A DNA stretch of 64,000 nucleotides from CAIWHR01 sp963843595 (GTDB taxonomy: Bacteria > Pseudomonadota > Gammaproteobacteria > Burkholderiales > Casimicrobiaceae): positions 310,001 to 374,000 of the forward strand of contig CAWJLG010000012.1 in assembly GCA_963843595.1 (NCBI GenBank). The letters run 5' to 3'. A program made the translations under genes and the position numbers. This document shows, piece by piece, positions 8,465 through 17,839 of the stretch. The notes beneath the pieces were generated by a model. That model worked only from the letters and a program-made list of their open reading frames with translations. It did not search any database and was not told the origin of the DNA. Each line of letters starts with the position of its first letter. The first letter of the stretch is position 1.

Positions 8465-9252
8465 TCAGGCCAATTCAGGGCGGGCGGAATCTTCACGAAC
8501 CCGGCGCCGCGTGCCGTGCACGCCGGCGTTGCCAATGCTGTCGTCCGGGTGGAGCAAACGGTCATACTCCCGTTTGACGACCGCATAGCACTCGCATACT
8601 GTGCTTCCAGATGGGCGCGATCGAGCACGGCGATGTCGGCCACGGCCACAATGGAGCAGCCCCGCCTCTTGCAGCTTCCCGACCGCCTCCGTGACGCCGT
8701 CGCGGCGCACGCCCAGCATGTCGGCGATCAGTTCCTGCGTCATCGTCAGCTCGTTCGCAGGCAACCGATCCACGCATGACAGGATCCAGCGGCACAGTCG
8801 CTGTTCCAGCGAATGGTGCCGGTTGCACGCCGCGATCTGCCCGGTTTGCGCGATCAGCGCCAGGGTGTAGCGCAGCAGCAAATGCGGCAGCGGGCCGTCG
8901 TGCTCGAACTCGCTGTTCAGCAGATCCGCCCGCAACCGATATGCGTAGCCGGCGCTCAGCACGACCGCCCGGCTCGGCGTACTTTCGCCACCCAGGAACG
9001 ATGCAACGCCGATGACGCCTTCGCTGCCCGTGACCGCGAACTCCTGTCGACGCCCCGCTCACCGTCACATAGACCCGCGAAACGATGCCTGCGGTGAGGA
9101 AATAGACGTACTTTTCGCCGGTCGCCGGCGCCGTGAAGGGTCCAACCCCGCGGCAGAGGAACCGGTTCCAGATGGGGCAGCAGACGCTCATAAGCATCCC
9201 GCGGCAGCGCGGCAAGAAGATGGTTCTGCCTGGGCGTGTGCCGTGGAGTAAC
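8465..9252 (-). pseudogene. Crp/Fnr family regulator, multiply frameshifted (paralog 2)
   Basis: Successive frames give RQNHLLAALPRDAYERLLPH, then EKYVYFLTAGIVSRVYVTVS, then AGYAYRLRADLLNSEF through MTQELIADMLGVRRDGVTEA and a C-terminal CECYAVVKREYDRLL. Order and content match the intact paralogs at 726 and 38516. At least three frame changes are needed (near 9135, 8990 and 8650). The recognition helix reads RRDGVTEAVGKL. The gene cannot be translated as one protein. Confidence 0.75.
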
Positions 9253-9574
9253 GGCACACTTTCCCTGGCCGGACTCGAAGCATCTCTCCGGATACGACCG
9301 GAACGACTGAGGTCCGAACACTGGGCTCCCCCCGAAACAACTACCACCCTGCCCTTTGCCACGATGACCCGCAGTTGCAGTGTGCCCCGCCTATCGGTCG
9401 TGTCCGTTGATCTGGCTCAAAGCCTCCGGCTTGCCGACAAATGGAGCGTCCACGGGAAGAAAAGCGCCAATTCGAGCGCGCAGCTTCCTCGTAGACGAGT
9501 CCAGAAATGCGCTGACGTGCTCGCCGATTCGTTGCGGTATCACCCGTAGACCGCGACCAGGGGGATCGGGCCTC
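9253..9574. other. Intergenic, no gene seen
   Basis: No frame here has recognisable features. It holds the upstream side of the broken crp gene and ends at the dyad operator at 9575. Confidence 0.4.
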
Positions 9575-9590
9575 TGTGCGACAGCGAACA
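9575..9590 (+). promoter_or_regulatory. Dyad operator upstream of CsbD copy 2
   Basis: TGTGCGACAGCGAACA with TC/GA flanks, one base off the perfect dyad. TCTAAT (9610-9615) lies 19 bases downstream as a good -10 candidate. The CsbD start is 196 bases downstream, matching the 195 bases at CsbD copy 1. Confidence 0.75.
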
Positions 9591-9786
9591 GACTTGTTTG
9601 GCAAACCCATCTAATAGTGAGCCTGTATTGGGCGAATGTGACGTTGCAAGAACGATCTAATGGGATTGCCGAGCTACGCGTTGAGGGCGTCCCGAGGGAG
9701 CAACCCGTGGCATTGCGCCACGCCGCAACCAATCTTTCAGCGCGGCGCGCCGGCCGCTTACCGGCACACGTTGTCAGGAGCAAGTC

Positions 9787-9978
9787 ATGAGCATGAACAA
9801 AGACCAAGTCAAAGGCCGAGTCAAAGAAGCGGAAGGCAAGATCAAGGAAGTCGCCGGCAAGCTGGTGGGCAACGAGACCCTGGAAGCAAAGGGCAAGATT
9901 CAAAAGACCCTCGGCAAGGCACAAGCGAAGTTCGGTGACGTCAAGCAAGACATGAAAGACGCAAAGAAGGACGCCTGA
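9787..9978 (+). CDS. CsbD family stress protein (copy 2)
   Basis: A 63-residue charged protein (MSMNKDQVKGRVKEAEGKIK, then EVAGKLVGN and KGKIQKTLGKAQAKFGDVK) with the CsbD pattern VKGR-KEA-GK-KE--GK. Its role is unknown beyond association with stress. It follows GGAGCAAGTC directly before ATG; this block also precedes the gene at 10267 and the two DUF3309 genes. Only distantly similar to CsbD copy 1. Confidence 0.88.
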   Translation: MSMNKDQVKGRVKEAEGKIKEVAGKLVGNETLEAKGKIQKTLGKAQAKFGDVKQDMKDAKKDA

Positions 9979-10040
9979 CTTCGGCGCCTCGTTCTCGTCG
10001 ACAAAGGCGTCAATCGCCGGCCATCATCACGCTGCGTAGT

Positions 10041-10075
10041 GTCCATGTGATGCGCTCTTTAGCGAGCGCATGGAC
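10041..10075 (+). repeat. Inverted repeat after CsbD copy 2
   Basis: ATGCGCTC (10050-10057) and GAGCGCAT (10064-10071) form an 8-bp stem with a 6-base loop. GTCCA and TGGAC at the ends (10041-10045, 10071-10075) could extend it imperfectly. No T run follows, so it may be an mRNA-end hairpin or processing site rather than a classical terminator. Confidence 0.4.
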
Positions 10076-10266
10076 GCGGGCAACGCGATCGCAGCGCTGC
10101 GGATCCTGGGGCACCCCGATCGTCGCCGTGTTCGTTCCGATCCTGTCACTGAACCGCTGCCAGTCCTGCGCCAGGCGCCCGCCCGTGATTCGTCCGAAAC
10201 AAATCCAGATCGATCGGTCCGCCGGCTGTCCATGGCCGGGCCCGCCATCCAATAGAGGAGCAAGTC

Positions 10267-11070
10267 ATGACAAATGCGGCAATTGATATCGACCAGGTAC
10301 TGAAGAGCTTGGCGAGTCAGTCGATCAAGCAAGGCAGCAACGTGCGTGTTGCGGTACGGGACCTGACGCTCAAGGCACTGCAACAACGTGAGCTCACGCT
10401 GGAACAGATCGGGAAGGTACTGCGCAGTATCACCGAAGGTGCGACACTCGGCGTGGCCAAGCGCGAGATGAAGGTCGAGAAGGCCCTTTCCGACACGGTC
10501 GCCGGCATGGACGACGCGCTGCTCAAGGCCGTCCACGCGAGCAACGTTGCCCTTCACAGGCTGACGGGCAAGGGATACGACTACGAAGACTCCAACCTGA
10601 AGCAGGCCCTCGACGAACTGGAAAAGCTCGAGGACGAATTCCTTCAGAGCATTGCGAAGGCGACGGACAGTGCCAGCGAGAAGATCAAGGCGCCGTGGGG
10701 CCGGGTGCTGGAGAAGACGAAGCTGTCCGGCACCGCCACCGGCACTCAGGTGGCGTCGACCATTCGCGACTACGCCAAGCGCGCGCAGGCCGCGATGCGT
10801 CAGCAGCGCGAGACGGGCTTCAAAACCGCGCATCTCTTCACGCAGAACTTCGCCACCCTGGCAAGCGGGATCTTGATTGGCATGTCCGAAGGGTTGGGGG
10901 CCAAGCGCGGTGTGTCGAAGAGAACGGCGAAAAAAGCGACGGGCCGCAAGATCGCGAAGACGACCAAGCGTGCGACCGCCAAGTCCGCCACGGGCGCGAC
11001 AGCAAGGACCGCGAAACGCCCCAAGACCGTGAAGCGCGCCAAGACAACCGCGGCACGTAGATCCAAATAG
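10267..11070 (+). CDS. Helical protein with histone-like basic tail (DUF6781-like)
   Basis: A 267-residue protein. Residues 1-215 are helical and mixed in charge (DIDQVLKSLASQSIKQGSNV, TLKALQQRELTLEQIGKVLR), ending in a small hydrophobic segment (FATLASGILIGMSEGLG). The last 50 residues are a Lys/Arg/Thr/Ala tail (SKRTAKKATGRKIAKTTKRA). The first part reminds me of DUF6781 and phasin-like proteins, with low certainty. The tail should bind nucleic acid. The start has GAGGAGCAAGTC upstream, shared with CsbD copy 2. Confidence 0.72.
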   Translation: MTNAAIDIDQVLKSLASQSIKQGSNVRVAVRDLTLKALQQRELTLEQIGKVLRSITEGATLGVAKREMKVEKALSDTVAGMDDALLKAVHASNVALHRLTGKGYDYEDSNLKQALDELEKLEDEFLQSIAKATDSASEKIKAPWGRVLEKTKLSGTATGTQVASTIRDYAKRAQAAMRQQRETGFKTAHLFTQNFATLASGILIGMSEGLGAKRGVSKRTAKKATGRKIAKTTKRATAKSATGATARTAKRPKTVKRAKTTAARRSK

Positions 11071-11374
11071 GCTGTCGAGGATCGCGACAAACCGTCCGGG
11101 TGGCGACGGCTGCCCGGAGGGACTCCCCTGCTTGTTTCTCGAGCGGATGGCGCTGGCCAACGCGCCGGACTGCAGGCGAAAGGGGCAACACCCCGAGCGC
11201 GTGCGTGCGTCGGGCGCCGCGCCGGTCGGCGCCAACATGCTCCAGTTTCCGTTTCGGCTGTCGGCCGGGTGCCCGGCCTTCAAGGCGTACAGCGTGCACC
11301 TACAGCATGCACGATTTGTGGATGCCATGGCGCGCTGTCCGCGGGTTTGGGGTCTTCCTATCGAAGGAGAGAAC
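11071..11374. other. Intergenic, no gene or operator seen
   Basis: About 300 bases. An open frame from 11132 runs into the next gene but lacks protein-like features before the GTG at 11375. I see no copy of the dyad here. Confidence 0.35.
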
Positions 11375-11596
11375 GTGAACGCGATGAAGATGCTGGGAAT
11401 CATACTGATCGTTGGCGGCATCCTGGGGTTGGTGTACGGCGGCTTCACCTACACGAAGGAGACTCATGAGACCAAGATCGGACCGCTCGTGTTATCGGTA
11501 ACGGACAAGGAGACGGTGAACGTGCCGATCTGGGCTGGCGTGGGTGCAATCGTGATCGGCGGATTGCTCCTGGTCTTTGGAAGCAGGAAGAGCTAG
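11375..11596 (+). CDS. Small two-helix membrane protein
   Basis: A 73-residue protein with two membrane segments (MLGIILIVGGILGLVYGGF and WAGVGAIVIGGLLLVFG) joined by a polar loop (TYTKETHETKIGPLVLSVTD, KETVNVP). The GTG start at 11375 has GAAGGAGAG upstream; ATGs at 11384 and 11390 are alternatives. This loop pattern recurs in small stress-associated membrane proteins of betaproteobacteria, but I know no function. Confidence 0.7.
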   Translation: MNAMKMLGIILIVGGILGLVYGGFTYTKETHETKIGPLVLSVTDKETVNVPIWAGVGAIVIGGLLLVFGSRKS

Positions 11597-11966
11597 CCAC
11601 TGCATCGCCCCGCCGAGCATCGCTGGGCCCGCGAATTACAGAGGTCGCCGTCAACTTGTCTTGTTCGGCCAGACGGACAGGAGATTCGACGCCACCGAGC
11701 GTCAGCGGATCAGGTGATCACGGGTCGACGCGACCGGGCCGACGGGGGCTTGGGTGGGTGGCATCGCCTTCGGGCAATCCTTTTCCCCCGGGTGCAGGTG
11801 ACTGCGTGCGCCGGCGTGCGCGCGGCCCGCGCATGACGACCGCAAGCACGAGACAGCCCGGCGTCGCGCGTGATCGGCTGAGCTCGACCCAGAGCACGGC
11901 GGGTAGGCCGAAGAAGTATTCGACCGGCGAGTTGAGGCCGATCGCGCAATGCCCTCCCGACACGGC
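11597..11966. other. Intergenic, no supported gene
   Basis: A minus-strand open frame (11718-11963, GTG start) lies directly after the KSILDP gene, but it matches nothing I recognise and lacks a good ribosome-binding site. I see no terminator. Confidence 0.35.
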
Positions 11967-12131
11967 CTACCGCGAACGAAAGGGAAGAACCTTTCTTATC
12001 ACATCGACGCCAACCGTCGAGTGTTCTTGCTGTTGCTTGCGCAGGTTGCGGCGAACTCTGGCAAATGTCTTGCGTAAGTCAGTTTCCACACTTTTGGTGT
12101 AGCGGAACGAAGGATCGAGGATAGACTTCAT
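11967..12131 (-). CDS. Small conserved protein, KSILDP family (copy 2)
   Basis: A 54-residue basic protein starting MKSILDPSFRYTKSVETDLR and continuing KTFARVRRNLRKQQQE. GGAGG lies four to five bases before the ATG. The first 27 residues match the 1572-1769 product. The shared N-terminus, good ribosome-binding site and clean stop support a real gene below usual length cut-offs. Function unknown. Confidence 0.62.
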   Translation of the reverse strand: MKSILDPSFRYTKSVETDLRKTFARVRRNLRKQQQEHSTVGVDVIRKVLPFRSR

Positions 12132-12423
12132 CTGGCCTCCACGCGGATGCGGTGAAACGCGTCATCATTCCACGAGGTACGTTCATGCGTGGTGCAAGAA
12201 GCGTTCCCACTCCGACGAAATTGCGAAGCTTCATCCACTTACTGGGGACGCCTTCTGTCCAAAGGCTCGGTAATGTAAGAAGGATCGACACATGTACTTG
12301 AGCGCCACAAGGCCCACGTGGTCTGGACGCGTCCCTGTCATTCGGCCAACAAGCTAGTCTGCCTGCTGCATTGAGTTTGGGAAGTCCTTCAGACCGGAGA
12401 GCGCGCCCACACTGAAGACCGGT

Positions 12424-13716
12424 CTAGGTCCGGTCTGTCCGTTCGGCCGGCGGGCGATAGAGAAACTCCCGGCTCAGCGGATAGCCGGTCCCGACGCCAC
12501 CCTTGCTGACCGTCACCTGAAACAGGTTGAGTTCCAAGGTCTTCGACCGGAAAACCTCTGCACACGACCACAAGTACGCGCGCCACTTGCGACGGAAGGT
12601 CTCGTCGAGGCGGTCCGGATCCAGGGCGTGAATCGCATCCCAGTTCCGGTCGAATCGTTCCCCCCAGCAATCGAGCGTCAGTGCGTAATGGCGGCGCAGG
12701 TTCTCGACGTCGAGCACCTCAAGACCGCAGCGCTCCATCCAGTCAACCGCCTGCGCCAGGCTCGGAATCCATCCGCCGGGAAAAATGTACTTGCGGATGA
12801 AGAGTTCGGTGTCACGAGCGCCGACGTGGCCGATGAAGTGAATCACGCCCAGCCCCCCGGGCTTGAGCGCGTCTGCGTGCGCCCGGATCACCTCAGGCAG
12901 CTGATCCCGGCCGGCGTGCTCCAGCGTGCCGATCGACAGCAGCTTGTCGTACTGGCCCGGCATCTCCCGGAAGTCGCATTCGACGAGTCGGATCTTGTCC
13001 GCAAGTCCGCGCCGCGCCAACTCGGCGCGCAGTTCCGTCACCTGCTCCGTCGTCGTGTTGATGCCGGTACCGAGTGCCCTGTAGTTCTCCCAGGCGTGAA
13101 ACAGCAGTCCACCCCAGCCACAGCCGACGTCGAGGAAGGTCTCGCCCGCCTTGAGCTGCACTTTGCGGCAGACGTGATCCATCTTGTTCTTCTGCGCCTG
13201 CTCGAGCGTAGTCGTTCCCTCCGGCCAGTAGGCACAGGTGTACATCATGCCAACCGTATCGAGCCAGTAGCGGTAGAACGCCTCGCCCAAGCCGTAGTGA
13301 TAACGCGCGTTCGCCTTCGCCTGGCCGGTCGAACGGTTGGAGAACCGCCACTCGTGCCAGCGATTACGCCACCTCACCAGCGGGTTCGGCACCCGGTCGT
13401 AGCCACTGTCAAATCCGGCGCGAAAGGCAAGCGCAATCTCGCCGCCGATGTCGACACCACCCGCGAAGTACGACTCCAGCAAGCCGACATAGCCGAATGC
13501 GATGGTGCGACGCTCTGCGCCACGGGTCCTGAACGTCACGGTAAACGCGGGACTCGCGTCCCCGTTCTCAATTACGGTGCCATCTGCGAGCACGACACGG
13601 AATGGAACCTCAGTGCCCGCAGCGACCGCGGCGAGCTTGCGCGCGAGCGCGCTGCGTGGACGGTCCTTGGTGTCCGCTGCGGCGCCATGCGAAAGGGAGG
13701 CCTCTTGTTTGTTCAT
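12424..13716 (-). CDS. cfa: Cyclopropane-fatty-acyl-phospholipid synthase family
   Basis: A 430-residue protein of the CFA synthase family, which transfers a methylene group from S-adenosylmethionine to unsaturated acyl chains of membrane phospholipids. Visible features: SAM motif I LDVGCGWGGLLFHA (about residues 194-207), NTTTEQVTELRAELARRGL, and the family signature FIRKYIFPGGWIPSL. The family-typical N-terminal lipid-binding region (VLADGTVIENGDASPAFTV, YVGLLESYFAGGVDI) is present. Length is near the usual 380-420. CFA formation is a known stationary-phase and acid-stress response, in keeping with the surrounding stress genes. A half-dyad (TGTGCG, 13759) lies upstream. Confidence 0.9.
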   Translation of the reverse strand: MNKQEASLSHGAAADTKDRPRSALARKLAAVAAGTEVPFRVVLADGTVIENGDASPAFTVTFRTRGAERRTIAFGYVGLLESYFAGGVDIGGEIALAFRAGFDSGYDRVPNPLVRWRNRWHEWRFSNRSTGQAKANARYHYGLGEAFYRYWLDTVGMMYTCAYWPEGTTTLEQAQKNKMDHVCRKVQLKAGETFLDVGCGWGGLLFHAWENYRALGTGINTTTEQVTELRAELARRGLADKIRLVECDFREMPGQYDKLLSIGTLEHAGRDQLPEVIRAHADALKPGGLGVIHFIGHVGARDTELFIRKYIFPGGWIPSLAQAVDWMERCGLEVLDVENLRRHYALTLDCWGERFDRNWDAIHALDPDRLDETFRRKWRAYLWSCAEVFRSKTLELNLFQVTVSKGGVGTGYPLSREFLYRPPAERTDRT

Positions 13717-14447
13717 ACGCGCGGATGCTCTGTCGTCAGGTCACTACGGCTCGCTCAATGTGCGCCATTCTGAACTATCGCGCGCGATCGACCGCTAGGG
13801 GCCGCAATCGATCACGTACGCAATAGCCACCTTGCTTTGTCCAAGAATTCGTTTCCGTGAACCCTAGCCGCTCGTTACCGCTCGCTTGGCCAGGAGCAGA
13901 TCTCATCAAATTCGCTCGTTCGCTCGCACCTGTCGCGCGAACAAACCCCCGCTTTCGCGGAAATGCCCCCACTCTTTCCGGCTCTCGGTTCCCCGCCCGG
14001 ATTTTGATGGTACGTGCAATGGTCATTTCCCTAGGAACAGAATGAGGCTGACGCCGGCCACGCCGTGGCTTTGTGCGCTTCCGCACAGACCGCCGAGGCG
14101 ATTCGGACAAGACTTCACCCGCTGTCGTATCGGCGCTATCCGGCCTGGATTCTTAGCGGCAGGGTTTCCTGCGGCTCCACATCGACGGATTGGACGATGA
14201 ATAAGGTATCGCGTTCCGACAAGAGTCGGGTGGACAAATGACAGCTCCAAGGCCGGGCGTTTCGGCAGCCGGCGTCTCCGACGATGCGCAGATTGCGAGC
14301 GACCGGGTCGCCGAGAACGGCAAGCGATTCGCGGTATGCGGGGCTGAGGGGCTTGGCGATGGACCAGGCAGGCCTGCCTTGCGGCGGGCCGAAGTCCCTC
14401 GGGCAATTCCGGGCGACAAGCAGCGCCCAGAACGCCTGACAAATGCG
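13717..14447. other. Long intergenic region before the lipid locus
   Basis: About 730 bases. It holds a perfect-arm dyad operator at 14072-14087. Both strands have open frames (14136-14621 minus; the plus frame upstream of the ligase), but neither upstream part resembles a known protein. The exact start of the next gene is unclear. Confidence 0.4.
14072..14087 (+). promoter_or_regulatory. Dyad operator upstream of the lipid locus
   Basis: TGTGCGCTTCCGCACA: both six-base arms are perfect. It lies 376 bases before the ATG at 14448. No good -10 is seen at the usual distance, so its direction is uncertain. Confidence 0.6.
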
Positions 14448-17400
14448 ATGCAGAGGGGTGTGGGCTTGGAGCGTAAACGCGCCGACGGAATCGTTCACGG
14501 CGCACAATCCCTTGCTTGCCCTGAGCTGTATAAGATCGTTCCGGAACTTGAGAATCTGGCAGGCGCGCGGGTCGAAACGCATGCGCGTCACGCAAGTCTG
14601 GTCGGCTGCCTGCGGGCGCATGCTGCGGAACGTCCCGGCGACGCCGCGTTCGTGGGCCTGGTCGACGACCCGTCACGGCAGACGACGATGACCTACGGAG
14701 AGCTCGACGATCGTGCGCGCGCGATCGCCGCCTGCCTCCAGGACATGCGCCTTGTTGGCGAGCGCGTCGTGCTTGCGTACCCCCCCGGCCTCGAATTCAT
14801 TGCGGCGTTCTTCGGCGTTCTCTACGCCGGCTGCGTCGCCGTTCCTGTCTACCCGCCGCGCCGCCGCACCGTCGACCGCTTCGACGCAATTGCCAACGAC
14901 GCCGGCGCGCGCCTCGCGCTCAGCACCGCGTCCTCGATCGCCCAGTTCAAAGCGATGACCGGTCGCGTCGCTGCGATCCGGTGGCTCGCCACCGACGAGC
15001 TCGCGGGCGCCGGCGCCGACCACTGGATCGAACACGACCCGCCGCGTGATTCGCTCGCGATGATCCAGTACACCTCCGGCTCCACCAGCGAGCCCAAAGG
15101 CGTCTTGCTGAGCCACGCCAACCTTGTCGCAAACACCCGTGCCATCAGCAAATCCTTCGAGGTCCACAGCAGCAGCGTTGGGGTATTCTGGCTCCCCACC
15201 TACCACGACATGGGACTCATCGGTGGCGTCCTCGCGCCCGTGTTCTCCGGCATTACCAACATCATCATGGCGCCGGCGCGATTCCTCAAGAATCCCTTTC
15301 TCTGGCTCGACGCCATCAGCAAGTCCCGCGCAACGATCTCCGGCGGCCCCAACTTCGCCTACGACCTCTGCGTGCGCAAGATCGACGTGGAACAGCGCGC
15401 CACGCTCGACCTTTCCTCCTGGTCCCTCGCGTTCACCGGGGCCGAGACGGTCCAGCCTGAAACGCTCGCGCGCTTCACCGAGGCCTTCGCGCCGTGCGGG
15501 TTCAGAGCCGAGTCCTTCTATCCGTGCTACGGCCTGGCGGAGGCGACGCTCATGGTCACCGGGCCCAGGGTCGGGACCGGTGCCGCGGTGCGCGCGTTCC
15601 GCAACGACGCCCTCGCGCAGAACCGCGTCGAGCCGCTGCCCGACAACGCCCCGAACGCGCGCAGACTCGTCGGATGCGGCGCGCCGGTCAAATCGCACGC
15701 CTTCGTGATCGTCGACGCAGAGACGCTCGCGCCTCTCGCGCCGGACCGGATTGGCGAGATCTGGGTCGCCGGCGAATCCGTCGGCCAGGGCTACTGGCGC
15801 GACCTGGAAAGGACCGCAGCGACGTTTCATGCACGCCGAAGCGACACCGGCGAAGGCCCGTTTCTGCGTACCGGCGACCTGGGCTTCGTCCACGACAGCC
15901 AGCTCTATATCACCGGTCGGGTCGACGACCTCATCATCGTCCGCGGCCTCAACCACCACCCGCAGGACATCGAAGCCACCGCGCGCGCATGCCACCCCCT
16001 GCTTGAAGCGGGTCTCGGGGCTGCATTCGCGGTCGACGTGGATGGCGCGCAGCGCCTCGTCCTCGTGCACGAGGTCGAGCGCGACGGCAACCACGACCTG
16101 ACCCCGGTCCTGGACGCCGTCCATGCCGCGGTCCTGGACGAGCACGGCCTCGCGCTCGACGACGTCATGCTGATCCGTTGCGGCACGATCGCCAAGACAT
16201 CCAGCGGCAAGGTCCAGCGCCACGCCAGCCGCGCCGCATTCATAGCCGATCAGCTCAAACCTCTCGCCCAGCGCCAAAGGCATCCCATGCCAACGTTTCC
16301 CGGACCCCCCGCGCAGTCCGCCGCGCTCGCCGCCGTCTGTCAACATGCGCTCGCGATGTCGGGTACCGTTCTCGCGGACGTCACACCCGAAACATCGATC
16401 GAAGCCCTCGACCTGGATTCGCTTCAGCGCGTCGAGCTTGTCGCCGCACTCGACAAGAGTTTCGGCCGGCACCTGCCCGACACCGTGTACAGCCAGGCCA
16501 GAACCCTCGGTGACCTTGCGAGCGCTGTTCAGAAGCACTTGATCGACCACCCGCAAACCGACGCGCGCGCATGCGAAATCCCCGCGGAGAACTACGACGT
16601 CGCACTGTTTCCCGAATACCTCGAACTCAAGCGCCACGAGCGCATGGTGGTGGCCGTCGCGGAGAGGAACCCCTACTTCCATGTCGACCACGGCGCCGAC
16701 TCACCGACGTCGGGCGACCGTGGCCATGCCCACGTCGATGGCAATGCGCTGACGAACTTCTGCGCCTACGACTATGTCAGCATGGCCCACGACCCGATCG
16801 TCTGCGCCGCGACAAAGGAGGCAATCGATCGATACGGCACCGGCGCGGGCGCGAGCCGCCTGGTCTCCGGCGAAAAGCAGATCCATCGTGAACTCGAGAG
16901 CGCGCTCGCCGGGTTTCTCGGCAGGCCTGCGTCGATCGTCTTCGTCTCCGGGCACGCGACCAACGTCACCACGATCGGGCACCTGCTGGGTCCGGGCGAC
17001 CTCATCGTTCACGACATCCTTGCCCACAATTCCATTCTCCAGGGCGCGCGGCTTTCCGGCGCCACCAGCCGCGGGTTTGCCCACAACGATTGGCGCGCGC
17101 TCGACACGCTCCTTTCGGGCATCCGCCATGACTTCCGGCGCGTCCTCATCGCCATCGAAGCCGTCTACAGCATGGACGGCGACTACCCCGACCTCGCGCG
17201 CTTCGTCGACGTCAAGACGAAACACCGGGCCATGCTGCTCGTCGACGAGGCGCACTCGCTGGGAACCATGGGCAGCACTGGCCGCGGCATCGGCGAACAC
17301 GCCGGTATCGACCGCGCAGGCGTCGAACTGTGGATGGGCACGCTTTCCAAGTCGCTCGCGAGCTGCGGCGGATACATCGCGGGTTCCGCCGAGCTCATCG

Positions 17401-17804
17401 AATATCTCAAATACACCGCACCTGGCTTCGTCTACAGCGTCGGCATTTCGCCGCCCAATGCGGCCACCGCGCTCGCCGCCCTGACGCTCCTGCAGCGTGA
17501 GCCGCAGCGCGTCACCCGGCTCCATGCGCTGTCGCGCCTCTTCCTCGAACTCGCGCGCGAACGAGGGCTCAACACCGGCCGCGCCGGCGGCACCCCGGTC
17601 GTTCCCGTCATCATCGGCAACTCCGTCAAATGCCTCCGGCTTTCCCGTGCCCTCTTTCGGCGCGGCATCCACGTCCAGCCGATCATCAACCCTGCCATTC
17701 CCGAGCACGCCACACGACTGCGGCTGTTCATCACCACAAACCACACCGAATTGCAGGTGAGAAGCACCGTCGACGCGGTCGTTGAAGAGCTCGCGAGACT
17801 GTAG
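14448..17804 (+). CDS. Three-module fatty acyl-AMP ligase / ACP / alpha-oxoamine synthase
   Basis: A large fusion (about 1118 residues from ATG 14448). Module 1 is an acyl-AMP ligase: YTSGSTSEPKGV near residue 208, PTYHDMGLIGGV, and the C-terminal TGRVDDLIIVRG. Module 2 is an acyl carrier protein with the phosphopantetheine site LDLDSLQRVELV (Ser about 658). Module 3 is a PLP-dependent alpha-oxoamine synthase (serine palmitoyltransferase/AONS type): TGAGASRLVSGEKQIHRELE, LLVDEAHSLGTMG and the Schiff-base lysine in LSKSLASCGGYIAG (about 968). This suggests activation of a fatty acid, loading on ACP and condensation with an amino acid, as in sphingoid-base synthesis. No ATG lies just before the conserved ligase start (HASLVGCLRAHAAERPG), so 14448 is a best guess. 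Confidence 0.82.
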   Translation: MQRGVGLERKRADGIVHGAQSLACPELYKIVPELENLAGARVETHARHASLVGCLRAHAAERPGDAAFVGLVDDPSRQTTMTYGELDDRARAIAACLQDMRLVGERVVLAYPPGLEFIAAFFGVLYAGCVAVPVYPPRRRTVDRFDAIANDAGARLALSTASSIAQFKAMTGRVAAIRWLATDELAGAGADHWIEHDPPRDSLAMIQYTSGSTSEPKGVLLSHANLVANTRAISKSFEVHSSSVGVFWLPTYHDMGLIGGVLAPVFSGITNIIMAPARFLKNPFLWLDAISKSRATISGGPNFAYDLCVRKIDVEQRATLDLSSWSLAFTGAETVQPETLARFTEAFAPCGFRAESFYPCYGLAEATLMVTGPRVGTGAAVRAFRNDALAQNRVEPLPDNAPNARRLVGCGAPVKSHAFVIVDAETLAPLAPDRIGEIWVAGESVGQGYWRDLERTAATFHARRSDTGEGPFLRTGDLGFVHDSQLYITGRVDDLIIVRGLNHHPQDIEATARACHPLLEAGLGAAFAVDVDGAQRLVLVHEVERDGNHDLTPVLDAVHAAVLDEHGLALDDVMLIRCGTIAKTSSGKVQRHASRAAFIADQLKPLAQRQRHPMPTFPGPPAQSAALAAVCQHALAMSGTVLADVTPETSIEALDLDSLQRVELVAALDKSFGRHLPDTVYSQARTLGDLASAVQKHLIDHPQTDARACEIPAENYDVALFPEYLELKRHERMVVAVAERNPYFHVDHGADSPTSGDRGHAHVDGNALTNFCAYDYVSMAHDPIVCAATKEAIDRYGTGAGASRLVSGEKQIHRELESALAGFLGRPASIVFVSGHATNVTTIGHLLGPGDLIVHDILAHNSILQGARLSGATSRGFAHNDWRALDTLLSGIRHDFRRVLIAIEAVYSMDGDYPDLARFVDVKTKHRAMLLVDEAHSLGTMGSTGRGIGEHAGIDRAGVELWMGTLSKSLASCGGYIAGSAELIEYLKYTAPGFVYSVGISPPNAATALAALTLLQREPQRVTRLHALSRLFLELARERGLNTGRAGGTPVVPVIIGNSVKCLRLSRALFRRGIHVQPIINPAIPEHATRLRLFITTNHTELQVRSTVDAVVEELARL

Positions 17805-17839
17805 CGCGACGAGCGCGTACCGCATCGAAGCGCCACCCC

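Noticed and set aside
11650..11680. TGTTCG and CGGACA near each other
   Set aside because: Spacer is six rather than four bases, and it follows a gene end with no start nearby.
11718..11963. Minus-strand 81-codon open frame next to the KSILDP gene
   Set aside because: No recognisable features and no good ribosome-binding site.
13759..13774. Possible dyad upstream of cfa
   Set aside because: TGTGCG is present, but the second half (TCTGAA) does not match, and no -10 is seen at the usual distance.
14136..14621. Minus-strand 161-codon open frame before the lipid locus
   Set aside because: No family resemblance; overlaps the upstream part of the ligase frame, which itself is uncertain.
14673..16691. 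Very long minus-strand open frame opposite the ligase
   Set aside because: Shadow frame of high-GC coding DNA; the plus strand has clear domain motifs.
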